Source of the DNA: DTHT01 sp037444625
GTDB taxonomy: Bacteria > Acidobacteriota > Terriglobia > Bryobacterales > Bryobacteraceae
Direction: 5' to 3'
Assembly: GCA_037444625.1 (NCBI GenBank)
Contig: JBBIMA010000004.1
Span: 44,049-108,048 of the forward strand
DNA length: 64,000 bases
The notes under the pieces are model-generated. The model saw only the letters and a program-made list of their open reading frames with translations. It was not told the origin of the DNA and ran no database searches. Of this stretch, positions 8,716 through 17,516 are shown piece by piece. Every line of letters starts with the position of its first letter. The first letter of the stretch is position 1. A program made the position numbers and the translations under genes.

Positions 8716-10113
8716 TTACAGGACGCGCAGGAAGGCGACCAGGGCTTCCTTCTCCTCCCGGGTCAGCTTCACTTCCGTTACCAGATTGAAGAACTCGACC
8801 GTGTCCTCGATGGTGAGCAACCGCCCGTCGTGCAGGTAGGGCGGGGAGTCCTTGAGGCCGCGCAGCGTGAAGGTCTTGATGGGGCCGTCGGCCGAGGCCA
8901 TGCGCCCGTTGATCATCCGAGGCTGGAAGAAGCGCTCGGCGCGCAGGTTGTGCATGAGGTTGTCGGTGTAGTAGGGGGCCGGATGGCAGACGCCGCACTG
9001 CGCCTTGCCGAAGAAGATCTCCTGGCCGCGCAACTCCTGGACGGTGGCTTTGGCCGGATCCAATTTGCCCCAGACATTCAGCTTGGGCGCCGGCGGGAAA
9101 TCCAGCAGGGACTGGAATTCCGCCATGAAGTGCACCTGGCTGCCGCGTTCCAAGATGTTGACGCCCTTCTTGGTGGCGATCACCGGATCGCCGTCGAAAT
9201 AGGCGGCGCGCTGCTCGAACTCGGTGAAGTCTTCGATGGTCTTCAGGGCCCGCTGGGATCCGAACAGCCGCTGGATGTGGACGCCCCGCAGGGAAGGGGT
9301 GTCAATGCGATGCCGGAAGGGTTGCGGCCGGATGTCGCCCACCAAGTGGGTGGCGGCGTTGGTGTGGCCGTTGACGTGGCAGTCGAAGCAGCTCACCCCA
9401 CGGCTGGGCTTGGCCGAGCGGCGGTCTTCGGTCATGTTGAATTGCTGCTGGGGGAAAGCGGTGACCAGCAGGCGCAATCCCTCGAGCTGTTTGGGATTCA
9501 AAATGCCGTTGAACAGCTCATAATAGTTGGCGATTGTGACCAGCTTTCCTTGCGAGACGTCGCCCAGGTCGGGGCGCGTGGTCAAATAGATGGGAGGGGG
9601 AAATTCGGGCAGGAAGTGGTCGGGCAGATCGTAATCCAGATCGAAGCGCGTGAGGTCGCGCCCTTCCTGCCGGAGGATTTCCTGGATGTGAAAGCTGGGA
9701 AACAGCATGCCGCCTTCGGCATGATTGGGGTGGGGCAAGGGATAGAAGCCGGCCGGCCAGAGGCCCTGGCTGCGGATCTCGTCCGGGCTCAGTTGGGCCA
9801 GTTTCTCCCAGCTCATGCCGGGCGGAAGCTTGACGCGGACGCCGGCCTGCACCGGCTTGCCGCGCGACATGGCCACGCCGGGCGCGGGCCGGTCGGCCAG
9901 ATCGTAGCGCTCCGCGAGCAGGGCCATGTGCCGCTTCATCACGGCGGGCTTGGCCTCGCTCATGCGTTGCATGATGGTTTCGAAGCTCTCCTGGATGACC
10001 ACGGGCGAGTAGCTGGAGGGCCTGGGTTGCTGGGCGCGCAACAGCAGGGAAGGCGCCAGGACGGCCAGGCCCAAGCCCAGCGCTACGCCGGTAGGGGAAA
10101 CGGGACGGAACAT
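8716..10113 (-). CDS. Di-haem cytochrome, cytochrome c peroxidase/MauG-like
   Basis: A 465-residue exported protein with an N-terminal hydrophobic signal (GVALGLGLAVLAPSLLLRAQQ). It has two c-type haem motifs: C242-F-D-C245-H246 and C373-G-V-C376-H377. The C-terminal part (FFGKAQCGVCH, FTLRGLKDSPPYLHDGRLLTIEDTVEFF) is the typical end of bacterial cytochrome c peroxidases. The first half is not that of classic CcpA, so the reaction may be peroxide reduction or protein/small-molecule oxidation in the periplasm. It is divergent from the ECF sigma factor gene with 137 bases between the start codons, and that regulator could control it. Confidence 0.8.
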   Translation of the reverse strand: MFRPVSPTGVALGLGLAVLAPSLLLRAQQPRPSSYSPVVIQESFETIMQRMSEAKPAVMKRHMALLAERYDLADRPAPGVAMSRGKPVQAGVRVKLPPGMSWEKLAQLSPDEIRSQGLWPAGFYPLPHPNHAEGGMLFPSFHIQEILRQEGRDLTRFDLDYDLPDHFLPEFPPPIYLTTRPDLGDVSQGKLVTIANYYELFNGILNPKQLEGLRLLVTAFPQQQFNMTEDRRSAKPSRGVSCFDCHVNGHTNAATHLVGDIRPQPFRHRIDTPSLRGVHIQRLFGSQRALKTIEDFTEFEQRAAYFDGDPVIATKKGVNILERGSQVHFMAEFQSLLDFPPAPKLNVWGKLDPAKATVQELRGQEIFFGKAQCGVCHPAPYYTDNLMHNLRAERFFQPRMINGRMASADGPIKTFTLRGLKDSPPYLHDGRLLTIEDTVEFFNLVTEVKLTREEKEALVAFLRVL

Positions 10114-10250
10114 CGCTTTAGCTCCTCCTTGACTGGCTCGGGCGCTCCCCCTTGCGGGGCGAGCCGCCTCGCACTGTCAACACCGCCGGGGCCTGTTTAT
10201 TCCGGGAATTTTCCGGGCGGGCGGCGGGTTGAATGGTTGAGGGGGCGGCC

Positions 10251-10769
10251 GTGACCGAGTTCGGCCGCGCCCTGTTGGCTTGTCATGCCCCGCTCTACCG
10301 GTATGCCCGCGCTCTGTGCGGGGATCCTTGCCTGGCGGAGGACCTGGTGCAAGAGACCTGCCGGCGCGCCCTGAGCGCGCGCCGCCGTCCCGACCCGGCC
10401 ACGCCCGAGCAGGTTCGCCCGTGGGCTTTCACCATCCTGCGCAACCTGTGGCGGAACGAACTGCGAGCCCGCCGGCAGCACCCCGCCCGCGCGCTCGGCG
10501 AGGAGATAATCGAGGAGGCGGATGGCCCGGAGAGCCGGCTGGCGCGCGAACGGCTGCGGTCGGAAATCGCCGCTGCGGTGGATGCCCTGCCGGAAGCCTA
10601 TCGGGAGGTTCTGCTGTTGCGTGAAGTGGAGGGTTTCTCTTACGCGGAAATCGGGCGGGTGGTGGGCTGTCCCGCCGGCACCGTCATGAGCCGCCTGGCG
10701 CGGGCGCGCGCCCTGTTGCGGCGCAAGCTGTCGGCCTGTGCGCGAGCCGCTGGGGAGCTGGGAGAATGA
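10251..10769 (+). CDS. RNA polymerase sigma factor, ECF subfamily
   Basis: A 172-residue ECF sigma factor. Region 2 is seen in YARALCGDPCLAEDLVQETCRRAL and the following WAFTILRNLWRNELRAR. Region 4 is VDALPEAYREVLLLREVEGFSYAEIGRVVGCPAGTVMSRLARAR, with a clear helix-turn-helix. GTG 10251 is chosen because TTGAGGGGG ends six bases before it; ATG 10233 would add six residues. The stop overlaps the start of the anti-sigma gene by four bases (ATGA), the usual pairing. Targets are unknown; the divergent di-haem cytochrome is the nearest candidate. Confidence 0.92.
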   Translation: MTEFGRALLACHAPLYRYARALCGDPCLAEDLVQETCRRALSARRRPDPATPEQVRPWAFTILRNLWRNELRARRQHPARALGEEIIEEADGPESRLARERLRSEIAAAVDALPEAYREVLLLREVEGFSYAEIGRVVGCPAGTVMSRLARARALLRRKLSACARAAGELGE

Positions 10770-11587
10770 GAGACTGCCAGGCGCCGACCGAGCGGCTTCA
10801 TGCTTACTTGGATCAGGAATTACCGGCCGCCGAAGCGCTCGAACTGGAGGAGCACTTGCGCCAATGCCCGCGCTGCCGCCGGGAGTACGAAGGGGCGCGG
10901 GAGATGGCCCAGGCGATGCGCAGTGCCGGTCCGCTCTACGAGGTTCCGGAAGCCTCGCGACGACGGATGGCCGGGTTGATCGCGCGGGCCGAAACAGAGG
11001 CCGGGCGGCGCCGGCGGACGGCGGCGATCGCGGTGGCGGCCGGGTTGGCCGTGGCGGTTTTCTGGATCTCCCGGCCGGCTGCCATCCCGGACTTCGCAGG
11101 CTTCGCCGTCCAGGCGCACCGGCGCTACGCAGCGGGCGCTCTGCCGCTGGCTGTGCTGTCGGGCGATCCGGAGACCGTTTCCCGGTGGTTGCGCGAGCGT
11201 CTCAGCTTTCCCCTGAGGCTGCCGGATTACCCGGCGCCGCCGGGCGGGCGGAAGCCTTACCGGCTGGTGGGGGCGCGGCTGCTGGATTACTCGAACCAAG
11301 CTGCGGTGTTCCTGGCTTACCGGATGCAGGGGCGGCCGATATCGCTCCTGCTGAGCTCCGCCCCCCAGGCAGCCCCCGCCGGCGGCGAGCGGCGCCGCTC
11401 GGGACGGCTTATGTTTCATTTCTGGCGTCGCCAGGGGCTCGAGGTGATCTGGTGGAGCGATCAGGGCGTTCACTATGCGCTGGTCTCGGGGGTGGTGGGG
11501 GCGGAGAGCTGCGTGATTTGTCATGGCTCGGCGGCCGAACGCGTGGTAATCGAAGAGTTGCGCCCGGAGGGGCGCGGCGGTCCCTAG
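10766..11587 (+). CDS. Zinc-finger anti-sigma factor with a periplasmic CxxCH motif
   Basis: A 273-residue membrane-anchored anti-sigma factor. The cytoplasmic zinc anti-sigma domain has H30-x3-C34-x2-C37 (HLRQCPRC), followed by one membrane helix at about residues 85-102. The remaining 170 residues would face the periplasm. Near the C-terminus is C249-V-I-C252-H253, the motif that covalently binds haem c in exported proteins. A haem- or redox-sensing role is therefore possible, and it would fit the divergent di-haem cytochrome. That reading is inference; the CxxCH could also bind a metal or form a disulfide. The gene is coupled to the sigma factor by a 4-base overlap. Confidence 0.88.
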   Translation: MRDCQAPTERLHAYLDQELPAAEALELEEHLRQCPRCRREYEGAREMAQAMRSAGPLYEVPEASRRRMAGLIARAETEAGRRRRTAAIAVAAGLAVAVFWISRPAAIPDFAGFAVQAHRRYAAGALPLAVLSGDPETVSRWLRERLSFPLRLPDYPAPPGGRKPYRLVGARLLDYSNQAAVFLAYRMQGRPISLLLSSAPQAAPAGGERRRSGRLMFHFWRRQGLEVIWWSDQGVHYALVSGVVGAESCVICHGSAAERVVIEELRPEGRGGP

Positions 11588-11606
11588 GGCGAGCGTGGGC
11601 TTGCCT

Positions 11607-11612
11607 TATAAT
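11607..11612 (+). promoter_or_regulatory. Candidate -10 element (TATAAT) of the S9 peptidase gene
   Basis: A perfect TATAAT lies 37 bases before the start codon, and AGGAGAGGGG (11636-11645) is the ribosome-binding site. No good -35 element is visible at the usual distance. Confidence 0.5.
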
Positions 11613-11649
11613 GGCACTCCGGTGAATCGCTTCCCAGGAGAGGGGTCGC

Positions 11650-13752
11650 ATGCTTGCACTACCGGCTTTTCTCGCCCTTGCTCTGACGGCTTCCGCCGGC
11701 AAGGCGCCCATCACTCACGAGGACGTCTGGCTGATGCCGCGGGTCGGCGCGCCCGCCGTCAGCCCGGACGGCAAGTGGGTGGTGGTCTCCGTCCTGGAGC
11801 CGGCCTATGAGGACGGCAAACAGGTCTCGGACCTGTGGATCGTGCCCGCCGACGGCAGCGCGCCTGCCCGCCGGCTGACCTCCACGCGAGGACCGGAGAG
11901 CGGCCTCGCCTGGTCGCCCGATTCCACCCGCATCGCCTTCACGGCCAGGCGCGAGGGCGACGAGACCCCGCAGGTCTACGTGCTCTCGCTGGCCGGCGGC
12001 GAAGCCCAGCGGGTCACTTCGCTTTCCACCGGCGCGTTCGATCCGCAGTTCAGCCCGGACGGGCGGCGGCTGCTGTTTCAGAGCAACGTCTTCCCCGGCG
12101 CGGCCGACGACGAGGCCAACAAGAAAATCCTCGAGGAGCGCAAGCAGCGCAAGTACAACGTCCGCATCTTCGAGAGCTTTCCCATTCGCCGCTGGGACCG
12201 CTGGCTGGAGGAGCGCCGCCCCCACGTCTTCCTCCAGAGCCTCGAGCCCGGCGCCAAGGCCCGCGACCTGCTGGCGGGAACCCGGCTGGCCGCCGAGCCG
12301 GGCTTCGGCGGCAGCGGCGGGGGCATGAGCGGCGAGGAGAATCTCCAGGCGGTGTGGGCGCCCGACGGCCGGAGCATCGTCTTCGCCGCCACGCGCAATC
12401 GCAACGTGGAGGCTTACGACTTCTCGAGCCTGCACCTCTACCGCATCCCGGCCGAGGGCGGGGAGCCTGAGCCGCTGACTTCGGGCCGCGACAGTTACTC
12501 CCGGCCCGCATTCCGTCCCGACGGGGGAGCCCTCTACATGCTGCACACCCGGCGCGACGACAAGCGCCTCTACAGCCTGCGCCGCCTGGCCATGCTGCCC
12601 TGGCCGCCCGCCGGCCCGCCCCGCCTGCTGAGCGAGAGCTTCGACCGCTCGGTGGATAGCTTCGCCTTCGCTCCCGACAGCCGAACCATCTATTTGACCG
12701 CCGAGGAGCACGGCCACGACAAGATCTTCACCCTGCCGGCCGGAGGCGGCCGGACCAGGCTCGCTTTCGAGGTTACTTCGGGCTGCTACTCAAACCTCGT
12801 GATCGCCGAAAAGGCGCCTCAGCCCGTCCTCATCGCCAACTTTACCAGCATGATCCAGCCGCCCGAGGTGGTGCGGGTGGATGCGGCCGCCGGCCGCCAT
12901 CACAACTTGACCTCCTTCAGCCGGGAACGCGCCTCGCGCATAGACTGGCAGCCGCCCCGCCACTTCTGGTTCACCGCCTCCACCGGCCGGCGAATCCACA
13001 ACATGATCGTGCTGCCACCCGCCTTCGACGAATCCAAGAAGTACCCCCTGCTGGTGTTCATGCACGGCGGCCCGCACAATATGTGGAAGGATCAGTTCTT
13101 CATCCGCTGGAACTTCCATTACCTCGCCTCGCCCGGCTATGTGGTCTTGATGACCAACTACACGGGCTCGAGCGGCTTCGGCGAGGAGTTTGCCGACGCC
13201 ATCAATCGCGACGCCTTGCGCGGCCCGGCCGGCGAGATCAACGAGGCGGCCGATGAAGCGATCCGCCGCTTTCCTTTCATTGACGGGCGCCGGCAGGCGG
13301 CCGGCGGCGCCAGCTACGGCGGCTATCTGGCCAACTGGATGGAAGGCCACACCACGCGCTACCGCACCATCTTCAACCACGCCGGTCTGACCAACAACGA
13401 ATCCATGTGGGGCACCACCGACGGGGGCTACTTCTGGGAGCGCCGCTTCGGCAGCCCGCCCTGGGAGGGGGGCGCCCAATGGCAGGATCAGAATCCTTTC
13501 CGCTACGCCGCGAATTTCCGCACGCCCATGTTCATCTCCCACGGCGAGCAGGATTTCCGCGTGCCCATCTCGCAGGCTCTGGAGATCTACAAGCTGCTCC
13601 AGCGGCGGCGGGTGCCCGCCCGGATGCTGATCTTTCCCGAGGAGAATCACTGGGTCCTCAAGGGAGAGAACAACCGGTATCTGTTCCAGGAGCTGTTCGC
13701 CTGGCTGAAGAAATACCTGGAGCCCGAGACGCCGCCCGCCGCGGGGAATTGA
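11650..13752 (+). CDS. S9 family peptidase (prolyl oligopeptidase-type), secreted
   Basis: A 700-residue peptidase of the dipeptidyl-peptidase/acylaminoacyl-peptidase type. It has a signal peptide (MLALPAFLALALTASAG), then a beta-propeller built from WD40-like PD40 repeats (SPDGKWVVVSV, SPDSTRIAFTAR, SPDGRRLLFQSN, APDGRSIVFAAT). The C-terminal alpha/beta-hydrolase domain carries S555 in GASYGGYL, D635 in HGEQDFRVP and H667 in EENHWVL, the expected triad. It probably degrades peptides outside the cytoplasm. AGGAGAGGGG precedes ATG 11650. Although it follows the sigma/anti-sigma pair, it has its own TATAAT-like promoter. Confidence 0.92.
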   Translation: MLALPAFLALALTASAGKAPITHEDVWLMPRVGAPAVSPDGKWVVVSVLEPAYEDGKQVSDLWIVPADGSAPARRLTSTRGPESGLAWSPDSTRIAFTARREGDETPQVYVLSLAGGEAQRVTSLSTGAFDPQFSPDGRRLLFQSNVFPGAADDEANKKILEERKQRKYNVRIFESFPIRRWDRWLEERRPHVFLQSLEPGAKARDLLAGTRLAAEPGFGGSGGGMSGEENLQAVWAPDGRSIVFAATRNRNVEAYDFSSLHLYRIPAEGGEPEPLTSGRDSYSRPAFRPDGGALYMLHTRRDDKRLYSLRRLAMLPWPPAGPPRLLSESFDRSVDSFAFAPDSRTIYLTAEEHGHDKIFTLPAGGGRTRLAFEVTSGCYSNLVIAEKAPQPVLIANFTSMIQPPEVVRVDAAAGRHHNLTSFSRERASRIDWQPPRHFWFTASTGRRIHNMIVLPPAFDESKKYPLLVFMHGGPHNMWKDQFFIRWNFHYLASPGYVVLMTNYTGSSGFGEEFADAINRDALRGPAGEINEAADEAIRRFPFIDGRRQAAGGASYGGYLANWMEGHTTRYRTIFNHAGLTNNESMWGTTDGGYFWERRFGSPPWEGGAQWQDQNPFRYAANFRTPMFISHGEQDFRVPISQALEIYKLLQRRRVPARMLIFPEENHWVLKGENNRYLFQELFAWLKKYLEPETPPAAGN

Positions 13753-13852
13753 GGGCTGCTCGTCGGCGACAAGGCGGGTCTTGTGGGACCGCTTGCGGAG
13801 GAAGACCCTCGCCCGGCCCAAGGATTTCACCGACGGCGCGGCGGGCTCGGAG

Positions 13853-14905
13853 TTACGCGGCCGACTCCCAGACCCGCAGGCCGAACCGGCTCAGGAAGAT
13901 CGGAATGTGGCGGTAGCGGGGGTCGGCCGCTTCGATCTCGCGGATCATGGCCCGCTTGGCCGCGCGGTCCGGCCCGCTCAGCAGGCTGACCGAGCCCCCC
14001 GCCCCGCCCGCCCCGTTGACCTTCCAGCCCAGGGCGCCGCAAGCGCGGGCGATCTCGATGATGCGCCGGTGATGCGGCCCCACCAGCGCCGGGTGCAGGT
14101 CGGCTTGCGCCTCGGTGTTCTCGATCATCGCCCGGCCCAGGGCGGCAAAATCGCCCGCGTAAAGCGCATCGCGCGATTTCTCGGCCGTGGCCCGCAGGGG
14201 CGCGAGCTGGGGCGCGTCGGGCCCGGCGTCCTCCAGCGAGCGGATCACCATCTGGTGGACCTCCGAAGAGGCGTGCGCCTCGCCCACGAAAATCAGCGAG
14301 AGACGCGCTTCCAGCTCCCACCAGACGGCGTCCGGCAGGCGGATCGGGCTGACCGCCGCGTGCGGGTAGCGGAACATCTCGATGTAGTTGATGCCGCCGT
14401 AGGCGGAGGCGATCTGGTCCTGGATGCCGCATTGCTGGCGGAGCAGCTCGGTCTCGATCTTCTGCGCGGCCAGAGCCACCTCGTGGGCCGTCATGCGCCC
14501 GGGAGTGAGGCAATCCAGCGCGCCGATCAAGGCCACGCTGACCGCGGCCGAAGTGCCGGTCGAGGCGCCGGCCGGCGCTTCGCTGTGGATCCAGACCTCC
14601 AGAGCGACGCGCTCGGGCACGCCCATGTACTCGATGGCGGCCTCCAACAACGGGTGCTTGTCGTAGATGCCGCGGGGCGGCGCGATGCTGTAGCGCTGGC
14701 CGTAATCTTCGGCGTGGATGAAGACGCGGTCGGCTTCGCCCCGGTGCTCGCGCACGCGCACCTGCACTTCGGCGTAGGGATAGACCGCGATGTTGAACAC
14801 CTTGCCCCGCCCGGCGAACCAGGTGTCGGTCCAGCCGCCGTTGTCGCAGATGCGGATGGGGGCGGCCGCGTTGACCACCCGCAGCAGCCTGCCCGTGGAG
14901 CTCAC
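13853..14905 (-). CDS. GHMP-family sugar kinase
   Basis: A 350-residue ATP-dependent small-molecule kinase. The N-terminus NAAAPIRICDNGGWTDTWFA is the substrate-binding start seen in heptose-7-phosphate kinases (HddA) and fucokinase-type enzymes. The ATP-binding glycine-rich helix is EAPAGASTGTSAAVSVAL, and CGIQDQIASAYGGINYIE carries the catalytic-Asp region. The C-terminal motif is KVNGAGGAGGSVSLL. It overlaps the upstream oxidoreductase gene by four bases (ATGA), so it is translated with two Gfo/Idh/MocA paralogues and likely acts on a sugar processed by them. HddA versus other sugars cannot be decided from sequence alone. Confidence 0.82.
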   Translation of the reverse strand: MSSTGRLLRVVNAAAPIRICDNGGWTDTWFAGRGKVFNIAVYPYAEVQVRVREHRGEADRVFIHAEDYGQRYSIAPPRGIYDKHPLLEAAIEYMGVPERVALEVWIHSEAPAGASTGTSAAVSVALIGALDCLTPGRMTAHEVALAAQKIETELLRQQCGIQDQIASAYGGINYIEMFRYPHAAVSPIRLPDAVWWELEARLSLIFVGEAHASSEVHQMVIRSLEDAGPDAPQLAPLRATAEKSRDALYAGDFAALGRAMIENTEAQADLHPALVGPHHRRIIEIARACGALGWKVNGAGGAGGSVSLLSGPDRAAKRAMIREIEAADPRYRHIPIFLSRFGLRVWESAA

Positions 14906-16152
14906 CGGAACTGGTAGAGGCCGGGCACGGGCAGCGGCGGGGCTTCGATCGCGGTCTGGTAGCCGAACTCCTTGGGCATCAGGTCCTGCTGGGAGGCCAT
15001 GATCTGCTCCCAGGTGATCTCCTGGCCCGAGTAAGCCGACTCGCGCGCCATGATGCAGGTCATCGTGCTTTCGGCCACCGCCATGCCGTGGTTGATGTAG
15101 GGACCGTCGCCCAGGATGCTCTTCACCATGTTGATGTGCTCTTGGACCTGGCCGTTGATGCCCTTGGTCCCCAGATCGGTCCCGTTGGAGCGGCCCTTCG
15201 AGCCCACGATCAAATCGTCCACCTTACGGTAGCAGCCCTGCGGATACTGGCGGCAGTGGCTGGAGTAGTGCACTCCGTTCGGGTAGACGAAATCCGAGGC
15301 CAGGTGGTCGTAAATGTTGCCGTAGAGTTCCTCCCGGGGCCGCCAGGCGGCTCCCCCGGAGGCCACCACGCGCGCCGGGTGCGTCCCCATCACCCAGTTG
15401 ATGAAGTCAATGTTGTGGAAGTGCTGCTCGACGATCTGGTCGCCGCACAGCCAGAGGAACGAGTACCAGTTGCGGTGCTGCCACTCCATGTCCCCCCACT
15501 TGGGGTCGCGCGCCTTGGCGTGCATCACCGGACCGCTCAGGTAGTTCGAGTACAGGGCCAGGATCTCTCCGATGGCGCCGTCCTGGATTTTCTGCACGGT
15601 CTCGATGTACTCGCGCGAGGAGCGCCGCTGGGCGCCGGACATCACGGTCAGTTTCTTTTCCTCGGCCTTGCGGGCGGCGGCCATGAAGCGCCGGCAGCCG
15701 ACCGCATCGGTGGCCACGGGCTTCTCGGTGAAGACGTGCTTGCCGGCCTCGACGGCGGCCTCGAAATGGACGGGGCGCCAGCCGGGCGGAGTGCAGAGCA
15801 TCACGATGTCCACTTCGGAGGCGATCAGTTTCTTGTAGGCGTCGAAGCCGATGAAGCGGTGTTCGGGATCCACCTTGATGCGCTCGGCGAACTGCGGATT
15901 GCTCTTCAGCTTCGCCAGGTTGCGCTCCAGATGGTCCTCGAAGAGGTCGGCCATCGCCACGATCTCGACGTTCGGGTTGCCCGTGAGGATGTCGCGCACG
16001 GCGCCGGTTCCCCGGCCGCCCACGCCGATCAGGCCGGCTTTGAGCGTGCTCGGCGCCCAGCCGCGCACCAGCTCCGGGCGGACGATGGTGAAGGTCGTCG
16101 CGCCGGCCCCGGCTTTGCCGAGAAACGACCGGCGGGAAAAGGTCTCCGACAT
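14902..16152 (-). CDS. Gfo/Idh/MocA family oxidoreductase, Tat-exported (copy 1)
   Basis: A 416-residue NAD(P)-dependent oxidoreductase with a twin-arginine leader (SRRSFLGKAGAGATTF). The Rossmann motif LIGVGGRGTG is at about residues 40-49, and the family EKP motif is in HVFTEKPVATD. The second half has the PREELYGNIYDHLASDF block and the conserved GQEITWEQI near the end. Tat export suggests the enzyme folds with its cofactor before transport. It is closely related to the adjacent gene (16165-17469), so the pair arose by tandem duplication. Likely substrates are sugars or inositols; none can be specified. Confidence 0.88.
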   Translation of the reverse strand: MSETFSRRSFLGKAGAGATTFTIVRPELVRGWAPSTLKAGLIGVGGRGTGAVRDILTGNPNVEIVAMADLFEDHLERNLAKLKSNPQFAERIKVDPEHRFIGFDAYKKLIASEVDIVMLCTPPGWRPVHFEAAVEAGKHVFTEKPVATDAVGCRRFMAAARKAEEKKLTVMSGAQRRSSREYIETVQKIQDGAIGEILALYSNYLSGPVMHAKARDPKWGDMEWQHRNWYSFLWLCGDQIVEQHFHNIDFINWVMGTHPARVVASGGAAWRPREELYGNIYDHLASDFVYPNGVHYSSHCRQYPQGCYRKVDDLIVGSKGRSNGTDLGTKGINGQVQEHINMVKSILGDGPYINHGMAVAESTMTCIMARESAYSGQEITWEQIMASQQDLMPKEFGYQTAIEAPPLPVPGLYQFR

Positions 16153-16164
16153 GGTTCCTCCTGT

Positions 16165-17469
16165 TCAGATGAACTTGTACTGGCCGGGCACGGGCAGGGG
16201 CGTCGGCTCCAGCCGGGCGTCGTAACTGAAGGCCTTGGGATAGAGGTCCAGCTTCGAGTTCATGACCATCTCCCAGGTGATTTCCTGGCCGGAATAGGCC
16301 GCTTCCCGGCCCATGATGCAGGTCATGGTGCTCTCGGCCACCGCCATGGCCTCATTGATGTACGGCCCGTTGCCCAGGATGCTGTTGACCATGTCAATGT
16401 GCTCCTGGACGTAAGGATCTATCCCCTTGGTTCCCATATCCCGGCAGTTGGTGCGGCCCTTGGTTCCCACCAGCAGCTCGCTCACGTTGCGGTAAATATG
16501 CTTCAGGTTGGGATACTGCCGGCAGTAACTCGACAGGTGAACGCCGTTGGGATAGACGAAATCGGCCGCGATGTGATCGTAAATGTTGCCGTAGACCTCC
16601 TCCCGCGGCCGCCAGGCCGCCCCGCCGGAGGCCGACACCCGCACCGGGTGCGTCCCCATGAACCAGTTGCAGACGTCGATGTTGTGCAGGTGCTGCTCGA
16701 CGATCTGATCGCCGCACAGCCAGACGTACGAGTACCAGTTGCGGTTCTGATACTCCATGTCGCCCCACTTGGGATTGCGCCGGCCTTTCTCCCCCGGCCA
16801 GTTGGGCCCCTGGAACTGGAGTACCGGCGTGCCGATCCAGTAGGCGTAGCAGGCCGCGATCTCCCCGATCGCTCCCTCCCGCACCTTCTGCCAGGTCTCG
16901 ACGTACTCCCGCTGCGAGCGCCGCTGGGCGCCCGACTTCACGGTGAGCTTCAGCTCCTCGGATTTCCTGGCGGCCGCCATGAAGCGCCGGCAGCCCACCG
17001 GATCGGTGGCGAACGGCTTCTCGCAGAAGACGTGTTTGCGTGCTTCCACCGCAGCCTCGAAGTGCTCCGGCCGGTAGCCGGGCGGAGTGGCCAGCAGCAC
17101 GATGTCAATCTCGGAGGCCAGCACCTTCTTGTAGCCGTCGAAACCTACGAAACGGTGTTCCGGGCTTACCTTGACCCGGTCCGCGATCCCGGCGTTGCGC
17201 GGCGCCTCTTTGAGCTGGCGGTAGGACTTCTCCAGGCGGTCCTCGAAGATGTCGCACATGGCGACGAATTCCACGTTGGGGCAGCCGTTCAGGATGTTCT
17301 CCACCGCCTGGGTGCCGCGCCCGCCGCAGCCCACCAGGCCGGCCCGCAGAGTGGCCGCTCCCACCCCGCGCACCTGCTCCGGCTTTACGATCAGGAAGGC
17401 CGAGGCCGCCGAACCTCGGGCGGCCGAAGATTTCAAGAAGGACCTGCGGGAGATTGCTTCATTCGGCAT
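16165..17469 (-). CDS. Gfo/Idh/MocA family oxidoreductase, Tat-exported (copy 2)
   Basis: A 434-residue paralogue of the neighbouring oxidoreductase. It has a Tat leader (SRRSFLKSSAARGSAASAF), a Rossmann motif LVGCGGRGTQ, the EKP motif in HVFCEKPFATD, and the shared blocks PREEVYGNIYDHIAADF and GQEITWEMV. ATG 17469 is chosen because GAGGA lies nine bases upstream; ATG 17478 would be too close to that site. It is the first gene of the oxidoreductase-oxidoreductase-kinase operon. The copies differ most in the middle insert (TPVLQFQGPNWPGEKGRRNP here), so they may act on different substrates. Confidence 0.88.
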   Translation of the reverse strand: MPNEAISRRSFLKSSAARGSAASAFLIVKPEQVRGVGAATLRAGLVGCGGRGTQAVENILNGCPNVEFVAMCDIFEDRLEKSYRQLKEAPRNAGIADRVKVSPEHRFVGFDGYKKVLASEIDIVLLATPPGYRPEHFEAAVEARKHVFCEKPFATDPVGCRRFMAAARKSEELKLTVKSGAQRRSQREYVETWQKVREGAIGEIAACYAYWIGTPVLQFQGPNWPGEKGRRNPKWGDMEYQNRNWYSYVWLCGDQIVEQHLHNIDVCNWFMGTHPVRVSASGGAAWRPREEVYGNIYDHIAADFVYPNGVHLSSYCRQYPNLKHIYRNVSELLVGTKGRTNCRDMGTKGIDPYVQEHIDMVNSILGNGPYINEAMAVAESTMTCIMGREAAYSGQEITWEMVMNSKLDLYPKAFSYDARLEPTPLPVPGQYKFI

Positions 17470-17516
17470 GGGACACATTCCTCAGGCAGCCTATTGTATC
17501 CCATGACCGCCGGCCG

